Origin: Caballeronia sp. LZ062
Lineage (GTDB): Bacteria; Pseudomonadota; Gammaproteobacteria; Burkholderiales; Burkholderiaceae
Assembly (NCBI RefSeq): GCF_031450785.1
Contig: NZ_JARTWB010000001.1
Span: forward strand, 1 to 64,000
Direction: 5' to 3'
DNA: 64,000 bases
Both the position numbers and the translations under genes were made by a program. Shown here piece after piece: positions 1 through 7,181 of the stretch (position 1 is its first letter; each line of letters begins with the position of its first letter). The notes beneath the pieces are model-generated. The model saw only the letters and a list, made by a program, of their open reading frames with translations. It was not told the DNA's origin and made no database searches.

Positions 1-642
1 GTGGTGAAACAGCCAGTCGTAGAACGCCGCCTGCGGTTCTTCGAGCAGCCGCAGCGCGTGAAGACCCGCCATGCGCGCCGCTTCGACCGTGAGGGCGCGC
101 GCGCCTTCATCGAAGGACGCGGGAACGGTAAGCACGATGTCCTGTGCTTCGAGCGGCGCGTCGGGGAACTGCTGGTTCCACGCGGCGCGCACGTGGGCGA
201 GATAGCTCGCGCTCGCGGCGACGGGCGACACTTTCGCGACGTCGTCGCCCGCGCCCCACGGCAGGATGGGCGCGACGCGATCCACCGATGCGTGCGAAAG
301 CCAGCTCTTCGCGCTCGACACGAGCCGCCCGGGCACCTGCGCGCCGAGATGGCGAGCGAGGCGGCCGACGACCGCTGGCGGCTCGGTCCCGGAAGCCGGC
401 GACCACGGCAACTGCACGTCGCCGGGTGCAAGCTCGCCCGGCGCCGGGTGATACCGCAGCGACGGCAGAAGCGGCTGCGCGGCCACTTCGCCGGGACCGA
501 CGAGTTGCTCGACCGCAAACACGCGAATGTCGTTCGAACCGGCCTCGGCATAGGCGACGACGGTATTGCTCGTCCCCAGATCGATGCCGACGCGATACCG
601 CGCGCCCGACGGTGCCGACGGCTTTTTCTTGCGCGCGGACAC
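1..642 (-). CDS. Hsp70-family protein, second copy (5' part, cut by window start)
   Basis: The gene starts with GTG at 642-640, immediately after the TAA of the upstream Hsp70 gene, and stays open to position 1 (214 codons seen). The N-terminus has the Hsp70/actin ATPase phosphate-1 loop VGIDLGTSNTVVAY, and further along VPASFD and RLLEEPQAA motifs as in the neighbouring copy, so this is an HSP70 nucleotide-binding domain. The zero-base junction suggests translational coupling. It is probably a cytosolic chaperone of the atypical DnaK class that travels with DUF2760; its clients are unknown. The C-terminal half lies outside the window, so length and substrate domain cannot be judged. Confidence 0.85.
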   Translation of the reverse strand, partial: MSARKKKPSAPSGARYRVGIDLGTSNTVVAYAEAGSNDIRVFAVEQLVGPGEVAAQPLLPSLRYHPAPGELAPGDVQLPWSPASGTEPPAVVGRLARHLGAQVPGRLVSSAKSWLSHASVDRVAPILPWGAGDDVAKVSPVAASASYLAHVRAAWNQQFPDAPLEAQDIVLTVPASFDEGARALTVEAARMAGLHALRLLEEPQAAFYDWLFHH

Positions 643-2526
643 TTACAGGCCCGCGCCGTGGTCCGCGTTCGCGCTGCCGCGCACGTCGAACTCGACTTTC
701 CAGCGTTCCGCCGAGCCGCGCGGGACCGCTTCGAGTTCGAGCGTGCCCGCTTCCGTCACGCGCGCGTGCAGCTTGACCGGCACCACTTCGCCCGGGGTGC
801 GTCCCTCGGAAGGCAGCGATGCCTCGATTTCTTCCAGTTCCTGCAACTCGTCCGGTTGCCAGTAGTCGAGCAGCGTGCCGACCTGATCCTGCCTGCGCAC
901 CGACGAGCCGAAAAAGCGGAAATGCACCGGCTCGCCGACGACCAGCCCGAACTCCTGCGCGGGCAACGCCGCCTCGGTGCCTTCCTCCATGCCGAACGGC
1001 GCGACGCAGAGCGCCGATACGGGCGGCTCGAGCCCGGGCACGGCCGGCATCGCCGATTCGACCGCCACGTAGTACGCCCGCGCCGTGCCGCCGCGAATCC
1101 GCACACCCTTGCCGCGCCGCACGTAGCCGTAATACGCCGCGCCTCGTGCCACCGCGAGATCGAGATCCGCGCCCTCCAGCAGGCGGGCGGGCGGCGCATT
1201 TTCGACGGAAAGCCAGGCGTTGAGCGTCGTCATCACGCGTTCGACCAGCAAATGCGACTTGAACACGCCGCCGTTGAACAGCACGGCGGTCGGGTGCAAC
1301 AGCGTCGCGCCGGGCGGCACGTCGTGCTGAATGCCTTCCACTTCGGCGAGCGCGTTCACCTGGCGGCCAAGGAACGCGGCGAGATGACGCGTGACGGCCG
1401 CGTCCTGCGCGTACGGCAGGCCGAGTTGCGTGAGACCGACGCGAGCGCGCGCAACAGGACGGGCGGACGCATCGACTTGCGGGAAGAAGCCTTCGAGCAG
1501 AATCTGCGTGAGTTCGGCGCGCGTGAGTTCGGTGCGCAGCGACCCGCCGATCAGCTTCGAACCGCGGCTCGGCACGACGAGCGGCACCGCATCGGTAGTC
1601 GGATCGGAGAGCAGCGTCTCCTTCGCCGAGCGGCACGCGTAGGTCAGCGCGCGCAACTGCCACGGATCGGGCTGCGTGCCCTGACTTGCGAGCTTGCGCG
1701 CGACGACATGCGCGAGCGCCAGATCCATGTTGTCGCCGCCGAGCAGAATGTGCTCGCCGACCGCCACGCGATGCAGTTCCAGATTGCCTTCGCGCTCGAC
1801 CACGGCGATCAGCGACAAGTCCGTCGTGCCGCCGCCGACATCGACGACGAGAATGACGTCGCCCACCTTGACCTGCTTGCGCCAGCCGCCGCCCGACTTT
1901 TGAATCCAGCTATAGAGCGCGGCCTGCGGTTCTTCGAGAAGCGTCATGCGCGCGTAGCCCGCTGCGGCCGCCGCTTCGGCGGTGAGTTCGCGCGCGGCGG
2001 GATCGAAGGAGGCAGGAATCGTCACGGTGACGTCCTGCTGATCGAACGGCGCGTCCGGATGCGCGTGGTTCCAGGCTTCGCGCAAATGCGTCAGATAGCG
2101 CACCGAGCTTTCCAGCGGCGACACGCGCTCGACTTCCTCGGGCGCGTCGGCCGGGAGAATCGCGGCGCGCCGGTCGACGCCCGGATGACACAGCCAGCTT
2201 TTCGCGCTCGACACGAGCCGGATGGGCGTGCCCGCGCCACGGCTGCGCGCCAGTTCGCCGACGATAAACGGCCGCTCCTGCGTCCACGGCAGCGTCAAAT
2301 CGCCGGGCGCGAGTTCGTTCGGATGCGGCAAGTAGAGAAACGACGGCAGCAGGTCGCGCTCTTCGGCGGCGCCCGGCGCGGTCAGTTGCGCGATGGACAG
2401 CACGCCCTGCGCGGTCTTTTCGCCATCGCTCGAAGACAGGTCCACGTACGACAGCGCGCAATGCGTGGTGCCGAGATCGACGCCGATCGAATAGCGCGGC
2501 GTGTTTTGTTCGTTGAAGTCGCTCAT
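643..2526 (-). CDS. Hsp70-family molecular chaperone
   Basis: This 627-residue protein belongs to the HSP70 ATPase family. The phosphate-1 motif IGVDLGTTHCALSYV lies at about residues 14-28, phosphate-2 VVDVGGGTTDLSLI at about 230, and an adenosine-type motif FNGGVFKSHL at about 420. It is close in length to DnaK but lacks the canonical DnaK C-terminal EEVD-like tail. Its ATG overlaps the TGA of the DUF2760 gene (ATGA), and its stop abuts the next Hsp70 start, so the three genes form one leftward operon. The family is expected to act as an ATP-dependent chaperone in the cytosol; specific clients are unknown. Two divergent Hsp70 copies in tandem may work as a pair, which is inference. Confidence 0.9.
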   Translation of the reverse strand: MSDFNEQNTPRYSIGVDLGTTHCALSYVDLSSSDGEKTAQGVLSIAQLTAPGAAEERDLLPSFLYLPHPNELAPGDLTLPWTQERPFIVGELARSRGAGTPIRLVSSAKSWLCHPGVDRRAAILPADAPEEVERVSPLESSVRYLTHLREAWNHAHPDAPFDQQDVTVTIPASFDPAARELTAEAAAAAGYARMTLLEEPQAALYSWIQKSGGGWRKQVKVGDVILVVDVGGGTTDLSLIAVVEREGNLELHRVAVGEHILLGGDNMDLALAHVVARKLASQGTQPDPWQLRALTYACRSAKETLLSDPTTDAVPLVVPSRGSKLIGGSLRTELTRAELTQILLEGFFPQVDASARPVARARVGLTQLGLPYAQDAAVTRHLAAFLGRQVNALAEVEGIQHDVPPGATLLHPTAVLFNGGVFKSHLLVERVMTTLNAWLSVENAPPARLLEGADLDLAVARGAAYYGYVRRGKGVRIRGGTARAYYVAVESAMPAVPGLEPPVSALCVAPFGMEEGTEAALPAQEFGLVVGEPVHFRFFGSSVRRQDQVGTLLDYWQPDELQELEEIEASLPSEGRTPGEVVPVKLHARVTEAGTLELEAVPRGSAERWKVEFDVRGSANADHGAGL

Positions 2527-3107
2527 AGCTCCACCTCGGCCGGCGCGACGATGCTCGCATCATGCGTCTGTGCGAGCTTCGGCAGGCGCGTTTCCTCGAC
2601 CTTCCATCCACGATGGCTGATGCTGCCGTTGAACGGCGGCTTGCCGACGACGTTGCCGGTGAGCCGCACGGCGCTCGCGTCGAAGCCGTCTTGCAGCGTG
2701 ATGCGGCTGCCTTCGGCTTCGGTGCGGACCGGCTTGATGGTGAAGTGCTCGCGCAGCACGGCGCGGCAGCCGTCGTGCACGAGGCGCGCGGCCGCGCCGA
2801 TGTCGGCGTCGCTGTAATTGACGATGTCCTCTTCGACGAAATCGATGAAGCGCGCGTCGCGTTGCAACAGACCGAGCAACTGCAGTGCGGCGACCGGGCT
2901 CGCTTCCTTGAGCGGCGACGGTGCCGGTGTTGCCGGCGCAACGGGAGCGGCGGCGGGCGCCGGCGTTTTAATGGGCGCTTCCGGCGCTTCGGGTGCTTCG
3001 CGCAGACGCTGCACGCGGCCGGCGAATGCGCCGTTGCCGAGAATGCCGAAGAAGGCGCCGAAGGCTATCGACAGCCTGCCGAAGAAAGATGGATTCATGT
3101 CGGTCAT
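2523..3107 (-). CDS. DUF2760 domain-containing protein
   Basis: This 194-residue protein has a hydrophobic N-terminal stretch (about residues 8-22), a Pro/Ala-rich linker (about 45-65) and a conserved C-terminal domain containing DARFIDFVEEDI and GRSITLQDGFDA-like segments typical of DUF2760. The start at 3107 was chosen because AGGAG lies eight bases upstream; longer open frames upstream run into repeat DNA. It is the first gene of the DUF2760-Hsp70-Hsp70 operon and overlaps the next start by four bases. The association with Hsp70 suggests an accessory or membrane-tethering factor, but no biochemical function is known to me. Confidence 0.8.
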   Translation of the reverse strand: MTDMNPSFFGRLSIAFGAFFGILGNGAFAGRVQRLREAPEAPEAPIKTPAPAAAPVAPATPAPSPLKEASPVAALQLLGLLQRDARFIDFVEEDIVNYSDADIGAAARLVHDGCRAVLREHFTIKPVRTEAEGSRITLQDGFDASAVRLTGNVVGKPPFNGSISHRGWKVEETRLPKLAQTHDASIVAPAEVEL

Positions 3108-3566
3108 GGGTGATGCTCCTGTTGGCCGCGTCCGAAGGACGACCTCATCCTCGGGCGGCGCGGGTGGCCGAGTTCGGTGGCTGACCGGCCGCAAAGCGCC
3201 GGTTGCCGGGAATGCTGCGTCGGCGCGATGGCATCGCGCGCCGGTGAGACGAGCGCAAGAAACGCCGGGGCGTTCGTGCCTCATCCCGTTATTGTCCATG
3301 AAGTTGCGGATCACGCGGGAAAACATCCTCGCGGGCGGGTTCGGGCTGGCCGCTCGACGGGGCGCGTCGCGCGTGGCGGCGGCGCTCATTCTCGGGATTT
3401 GCGGGGGTAAGTCAAGGCGGGGCGGGTGGATGCGTTGGCTCGGCGGGAAAGGCTGGAGGCTCGAGCTCTCATGGCCGGGCGTCGAGCGGAGGCCAAGTGC
3501 GGGTTTGGGTGCGAGTGCGGGTTGGAGTCTGAGCGCGAGTCCACGGGCAAGCTCAAGTCCTAATCC

Positions 3567-3622
3567 GAGCCCCGAGCCCCGAGCGGCGAGCCGCGAGCCG
3601 CGAGCCGCGAGCCGCGAGCCGC
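3567..3622. repeat. Tandem heptamer array, unit GAGCCGC
   Basis: Eight contiguous 7-base units: three variant copies (GAGCCCC, GAGCCCC, GAGCGGC) followed by five perfect GAGCCGC copies at 3588-3622. A 7-base period is not a multiple of three, so expansion would shift any reading frame crossing it, which argues against coding. Confidence 0.9.
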
Positions 3623-3699
3623 GATCGCTAGCGCGCAGCCCCGCCTCGCAAGCTGCCACGCGCAGACCGCAACCCGCGAGCCGTAAGCCAAAACCCAAA

Positions 3700-3769
3700 G
3701 GCACAAGGCACAAGGCACAAGGCACAAGGCACAAGGCACAACGCGCAAGGCGCAGGGCACAAGGCATTC
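3700..3769. repeat. Tandem heptamer array, unit GGCACAA
   Basis: Ten contiguous 7-base units: six perfect GGCACAA copies (3700-3741), then degenerate units CGCGCAA, GGCGCAG, GGCACAA and GGCATTC. It has the same period as the nearby GAGCCGC array but an unrelated unit. Confidence 0.9.
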
Positions 3770-3903
3770 GCCGGCGGACGTGACATCACGCAAGCAGCGC
3801 GTATGACACCATCTCAACGGCGATGCCAGCACGGCACCGGCGAGTCGTTATCCAGCGGAATTAGGCCGGCCCGAGCCGAACCTCGCACGGACGCACATCG
3901 CCC

Positions 3904-5094
3904 CTAACGCGGCTCCGCTTCCCGATTCTGGCCGAATCCGCCATCGACGGCGTGCTGGGCGCCACCTCGGGCTTTCACATCGAACGCGGCTACATACGCC
4001 ACCGCATCGCTGCCATCCCACACGCGGCCGTCGCAGAGGGTCGCGGCTTGCCGTTCCGCAGGGATCGGCACGCCCGAAGCGTCAGCCGCCTCGCGATACA
4101 GGGCCGTCTGGTTGACGGCGGCGGCAACGGCGGCGTCGTCGCTCTCGGCGGTGAGCATGCCCCATCGACGGTACTGCGTGATGAACCAAAGGCCATCGGA
4201 TGAGCGCGGGTAGTTGACCGCGCCGTCATCGAAAAAGCGCACTGGCGCGGTGCCGTCATGCATGCCGAGGCGGGCTTCGATCAGTTCGCGCGGCACGCCC
4301 AGCAAGTCCGACGAAGCGAGCGCTTGCGCGATCTCCGCGCGATGCTCACGCGTATCGACCCAGGCGCATGCATCGAGCATCGTGCGCACCAGCGCCCGCG
4401 CCGTATTCGGATACAGCGCGACGAAATCGCGCCGGCAGGCGAGCACCTTCTCCGGATGGTCCGGCCAGATCTCACTCGTATGGACGACCGTGCGCCCAGC
4501 GCCGCGCGCTTCGGCCACCGCATGCCACGGCTCGCCCGCGCAGAAGCCGTCGAGCGTTCCTTCGGCCAGCGCCTCGGCCATGCGCGGCGGCGGAATGACG
4601 ACGCTGCGCACGTCGCGCAACGGATGCACGCCGTTCGCCGCGAGCCAGTAGTACAGCCACATGGCATGCGTGCCGGTCGGGAACGTCTGCGCGATGACGG
4701 GCATTCTCCCGAGCGATGCCAGCGCGTCCTTCACGCGCGCGCCCTGACGGATGGCGTCCGCGATCGGATTGGACAGCGTGATCGCCTGCCCGTTGCGATT
4801 GAGCACCATCAGCACGGCCATGTCCGCCTGCGGCCCGCCAATGCCGAGTTGCACGCCGTACACGAGCCCGTAGAGCGCGTGCGCGGCGTCGATCTCGCCC
4901 GACAGCAGCTTGTCGCGCACCGCCGCCCACGACGGCTGGCGGCACAGTTCGATTTCGATGCCGTGCCGCTGTCCCATCTCGCGCAGGGCGGCGGCAGCGA
5001 GCGGGGCGGCGTCGCTGAGTGCGACGAAGCCGAGCCGCAGATGCGTGCGTTCGGGCGCGGGCGTGGCGGATGAAGCGGATTCGAGCGAATTCAT
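3904..5094 (-). CDS. nasS: NasS nitrate/nitrite sensor (NrtA/CmpA-like periplasmic-binding fold, cytosolic)
   Basis: This 396-residue protein is related to the substrate-binding proteins NrtA/CmpA of nitrate/bicarbonate ABC transporters (LGFVALSDAAPL near the start, GEIDAAHALYGLVYG, TFPTGTHAMWLYYWL and FCAGEPWHAVAEARG motifs). It has no signal peptide or lipobox and no ABC transporter genes beside it, which fits NasS rather than a transport protein. In the known system NasS sequesters the antiterminator NasT and releases it when nitrate or nitrite binds. It lies 20 bases downstream of nasT on the same strand, across from the nitrate assimilation operon it should control. Confidence 0.9.
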   Translation of the reverse strand: MNSLESASSATPAPERTHLRLGFVALSDAAPLAAAALREMGQRHGIEIELCRQPSWAAVRDKLLSGEIDAAHALYGLVYGVQLGIGGPQADMAVLMVLNRNGQAITLSNPIADAIRQGARVKDALASLGRMPVIAQTFPTGTHAMWLYYWLAANGVHPLRDVRSVVIPPPRMAEALAEGTLDGFCAGEPWHAVAEARGAGRTVVHTSEIWPDHPEKVLACRRDFVALYPNTARALVRTMLDACAWVDTREHRAEIAQALASSDLLGVPRELIEARLGMHDGTAPVRFFDDGAVNYPRSSDGLWFITQYRRWGMLTAESDDAAVAAAVNQTALYREAADASGVPIPAERQAATLCDGRVWDGSDAVAYVAAFDVKARGGAQHAVDGGFGQNREAEPR

Positions 5095-5114
5095 GACGTG
5101 ATAGGGAGTACTGG

Positions 5115-5690
5115 CTAACCGAGCAGATCGGCCACGGAAACAAGCTGACGCGCGATTTCAGCGACTTTCATGCCCTGATCCATCGCGCGTTTGCGCAGCG
5201 TGGCGTAAGCGTCGTTCTCCGACATGCCGCGCCGTTCCATCAGCAGACGCTTCGCGCGGTCGATCACTTTGCGTTCCGCGAGTTCGTTTTCGACTTGTTC
5301 GAGCCGCAGCCGCAATCGCGCCTCGTGAGCGAAGCGCGCGAGCGCGACATCGATGATCGGCGCGAGCCGTTCCGGCGCGAGCCCCTCGACCGAATACGCC
5401 GTCACGCCCGCACCGACGGCCGCGCGGATGAACTGCTGGTCGGCGTCGTTGCTGAACATGAGCACCGGGCGCGGCGCGGCCTGATTCATCACGGCGAGCT
5501 GTTCCAGCGTGTCGCGCGACGGCGACTCCGTGTCGATGATGACGACATCGGGCTTCTGACTCTCGACGGCCGCATGCAGCTTGGCCGGCGCGGCCACTTC
5601 GGCGAGCATCTCATAGCCCATGCGCGCGAGCTGATCGCGAAGATCGCCGATGGGCTTGTCGGTGTCGGTGACGAGGAGAACGCGCAGCAT
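5115..5690 (-). CDS. nasT: NasT, ANTAR-domain antitermination regulator
   Basis: This 191-residue protein has an N-terminal receiver-like domain (VLLVTDTDKPIGDL at the start; DVVIIDTESPSRDT at the phosphoacceptor region) followed by a coiled linker and a C-terminal ANTAR RNA-binding domain (about residues 125-185: ERKVIDRAKRLLMERRGMSE, then AYATLRKRAM). ANTAR proteins bind paired hairpins with hexanucleotide loops and block a terminator. Two such leaders occur here, upstream of cobA and of the nitrate transporter gene. The start at 5690 gives the usual family N-terminus; no strong ribosome-binding site is seen. It is probably co-transcribed with nasS. Confidence 0.92.
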   Translation of the reverse strand: MLRVLLVTDTDKPIGDLRDQLARMGYEMLAEVAAPAKLHAAVESQKPDVVIIDTESPSRDTLEQLAVMNQAAPRPVLMFSNDADQQFIRAAVGAGVTAYSVEGLAPERLAPIIDVALARFAHEARLRLRLEQVENELAERKVIDRAKRLLMERRGMSENDAYATLRKRAMDQGMKVAEIARQLVSVADLLG

Positions 5691-5796
5691 CTGTCGGGCG
5701 TAAAGCGGTGTATCGAAGGATCGGTGTTTGAACTCTAACGCACGGCGCCGAAAGCGAAAACCTGGCCGAATGGCATAGGCCGCATGACAAAGGTAT

Positions 5797-6570
5797 TCAG
5801 GCCGCGTGGGCGAGACCGCGCTCGCGCCGCGCCGCGAACTCCACCGCCTCGCCGATGGCTCCGCCCACGAAAATGACGGCGGGGCTGCCGAGCCCGGCTT
5901 CAGCGGCATCCTCGGCCAGACGTTCGAGCGTTGTGACGAGCCGTCTCTCATCGGCCGAGCCTGCGTGCTGCACGACCGCCGCCGGGGTGCCGGCGGGCAG
6001 CGCGTCGAGCAGTGACGCCGCGATGCTCGCAATGCGGCTCATGCCCATGTAGATGGCCAGCGTCATGCCGGTCGCGGCGAGCGCGCGCCAGTCAGGTTCG
6101 CTGTGGTCCTTCATGTGCGCGGTGACGAAGGTCACGCCCTGGCAATGGTCGCGATGCGTGAGCGAGATGCCGAGGCTCGCTGCCGCCGCGAAGCCGGACG
6201 ACACGCCGTTCACGATCTCCACCGCGATGCTCGCACCGCGCAATGCCGCGAGTTCTTCGCCCGCGCGGCCGAATAGCAGCGCATCGCCGCCCTTCACGCG
6301 AACCACGTGCAGGCCCATCTTCGCGTAACGCTGCATGAGGCGCTCGATGAATGCTTGCGGCGTTGATTTGCAGCCGCCGCGCTTTCCCACGTGAATCACG
6401 CGAGCGCGTGGCGCGAGCGTGGCGATGTCCTGATTCGCGAGATCGTCGAGCAGCAAGATATCCGCTGCAGCCAGCACCTTCGCGGCGCGGATCGTCAGCA
6501 GATCGAGATCGCCGGGGCCTGCGCTCAGCAGCGTCACTTTGCCTGGGGTCTTCGCGGTGGTGTTGCTCAT
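5797..6570 (-). CDS. cobA: Uroporphyrinogen-III C-methyltransferase
   Basis: This 257-residue SAM-dependent tetrapyrrole methyltransferase converts uroporphyrinogen III to precorrin-2, the first step of siroheme synthesis. The family motifs are visible: VTLLSAGPGDLDLLTIRA (residues 12-29), VRVKGGDALLFGRAGEE, GVSSGFAAAA, and a C-terminal PAVIFVGGAIGEAV. It is the single-domain form, without the CysG dehydrogenase/ferrochelatase part. The start at 6570 has AGGA upstream. Siroheme is the cofactor of the nitrite reductase NirB encoded opposite, and the leader carries its own sigma-54-like promoter and ANTAR-type terminator, so it is probably induced together with nitrate assimilation. Confidence 0.92.
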   Translation of the reverse strand: MSNTTAKTPGKVTLLSAGPGDLDLLTIRAAKVLAAADILLLDDLANQDIATLAPRARVIHVGKRGGCKSTPQAFIERLMQRYAKMGLHVVRVKGGDALLFGRAGEELAALRGASIAVEIVNGVSSGFAAAASLGISLTHRDHCQGVTFVTAHMKDHSEPDWRALAATGMTLAIYMGMSRIASIAASLLDALPAGTPAAVVQHAGSADERRLVTTLERLAEDAAEAGLGSPAVIFVGGAIGEAVEFAARRERGLAHAA

Positions 6571-6616
6571 GTTCGGTCCTGTATCGCATGGTGCTGGGAA
6601 TCGGCGCGGCGAACGC

Positions 6617-6650
6617 AAAAAGCGTCCGCTCGTGTCGGGCACGAGGACGC
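6617..6650 (-). terminator. Leader terminator upstream of cobA
   Basis: On the minus strand a GC-rich hairpin (GCGTC arms at 6622-6626 and 6646-6650, with an inner CTCGTG/CACGAG stem) is followed by five U residues (A-run 6617-6621 on the plus strand). It lies about 47 bases before the cobA start, in the 5' leader, so it acts as an attenuator rather than at a gene end. Confidence 0.75.
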
Positions 6651-6705
6651 CATTGTCCGTAGTTCGCAGTCGCTATCTTCGATGCCGCCGCCAGCGCCGT
6701 TGCCG
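6645..6705 (-). promoter_or_regulatory. ANTAR (NasT) two-hairpin antiterminator in the cobA leader
   Basis: Reading the minus strand, hairpin P1 (6705-6692) has stem CGGC/GCTG (one G-U pair) around the hexaloop AACGGC. Hairpin P2 (6658-6645) has stem GGAC/GTCC around the hexaloop AATGGC. Both loops have A at position 1 and G at position 4, the published ANTAR signature. The 3' arm of P2 is also the 5' arm of the leader terminator, so P2 and the terminator exclude each other. NasT binding should favour P2 and let transcription enter cobA. Pairing was done by eye. Confidence 0.7.
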
Positions 6706-6720
6706 TGGCGCTCGATGAAA

Positions 6721-6736
6721 TGCAATAAGCGGGCCA
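6721..6736 (-). promoter_or_regulatory. Sigma-54 promoter of cobA
   Basis: The minus strand reads TGGCCCGCTTATTGCA, matching the -24/-12 consensus (TGGC...TTGC) with exact 10-base spacing between the GG and GC dinucleotides. The predicted start near 6711 is just ahead of the first ANTAR hairpin, the same geometry as in the divergent nitrate operon. Confidence 0.6.
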
Positions 6737-6899
6737 TTGCGGTGGCATCAGCCTTTTCGATGCCGTTCGCGGCGAACGAGCACAACCACTGTGCGCAGCC
6801 GCACTGCCACAGCGCGCGCACGCGTCGATTCAGTGAAGCGGGCAACGTGCGCTAACCGGTTGGTACAAACACACGTCGGCGCGAGCTTCGCACGCGATG

Positions 6900-6925
6900 G
6901 GTGCTGCGTCGCACCATCGCTGTGC
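6900..6925. promoter_or_regulatory. Possible NtrC-type enhancer sites
   Basis: The stretch contains GGTGC-N6-GCACC (6900-6915) and GCACC-N5-TGTGC (6911-6925), resembling the NtrC dyad GCAC...GTGC. It lies about 125-150 bases upstream of the predicted start of the nitrate operon and about 190-210 from that of cobA, so it could serve both sigma-54 promoters. Apart from this, 6,740-7,025 shows no gene. Confidence 0.35.
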
Positions 6926-7025
6926 CGGCCTGCATCGAAACGCGACGCGCAATGAATCGCCACGCGCAGTGTGCGGACCGCGCGAAGCCTTATGCAGCAA
7001 GCGATAGCGGGCGATACAGCGCGCA

Positions 7026-7041
7026 TGGCATAGCCCTTGCC
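7026..7041 (+). promoter_or_regulatory. Sigma-54 promoter of the nitrate assimilation operon
   Basis: TGGCATAGCCCTTGCC matches the RpoN consensus TGGCAYRNNNNTTGCW at all but the last base, with correct GG/GC spacing. The start is predicted near 7051, a few bases before the first ANTAR hairpin. Confidence 0.75.
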
Positions 7042-7054
7042 TTTAGTCTCGCAT

Positions 7055-7124
7055 CGGATCAACGGCGATCCGTCCTGAACACAGCGCCTGGCGGATGAAA
7101 ACGCGGGCACGGACAACGGCGTCC
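7055..7124 (+). promoter_or_regulatory. ANTAR (NasT) two-hairpin antiterminator of the nitrate operon leader
   Basis: P1 is a perfect six-base-pair stem CGGATC/GATCCG (7055-7060 and 7067-7072) closing the hexaloop AACGGC. P2 is GGAC/GTCC (7111-7114 and 7121-7124) closing an identical AACGGC loop. Loop A1 and G4 match the known ANTAR target. P2 shares bases 7118-7124 with the terminator stem, giving a clear antiterminator/terminator switch. NasT, encoded at 5115-5690, is the expected ligand. Confidence 0.85.
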
Positions 7125-7170
7125 CCTGCATCCGGCCATCGGCCGAATGCGCGGGACGCCTTTCTTTTTT
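7118..7170 (+). terminator. Leader (attenuator) terminator of the nitrate operon
   Basis: Perfect eight-base stem GGCGTCCC (7118-7125) / GGGACGCC (7153-7160), followed directly by TTTCTTTTTT (7161-7170). It sits 12 bases before the first gene of the operon, so default transcription should stop here unless NasT stabilises the overlapping P2 hairpin. Confidence 0.9.
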
Positions 7171-7181
7171 GCGGAAAGACG

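Larger units (their letters stand above)
3108..3903. other. Intergenic spacer upstream of the DUF2760 operon
   Basis: About 800 bases lie between the DUF2760 start and the nasS stop. I see no convincing gene: the open frames here have arginine- or cysteine-rich low-complexity translations produced by GC skew and by two heptamer arrays. The promoter of the leftward DUF2760 operon should lie at roughly 3,120-3,350, but I could not fix a -35/-10 pair. Confidence 0.5.

Noticed and set aside
1..2817. Long plus-strand open frame opposite the Hsp70 genes
   Set aside because: Arg/His/Ala-rich translation without domains; it is an antisense shadow of two clear HSP70 genes in high-GC DNA.
3560..3832. 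Cys/Leu-rich minus-strand ORF in the spacer
   Set aside because: Its repeats (CLVPCAL) are just the GGCACAA array read in three frames; no start signal.
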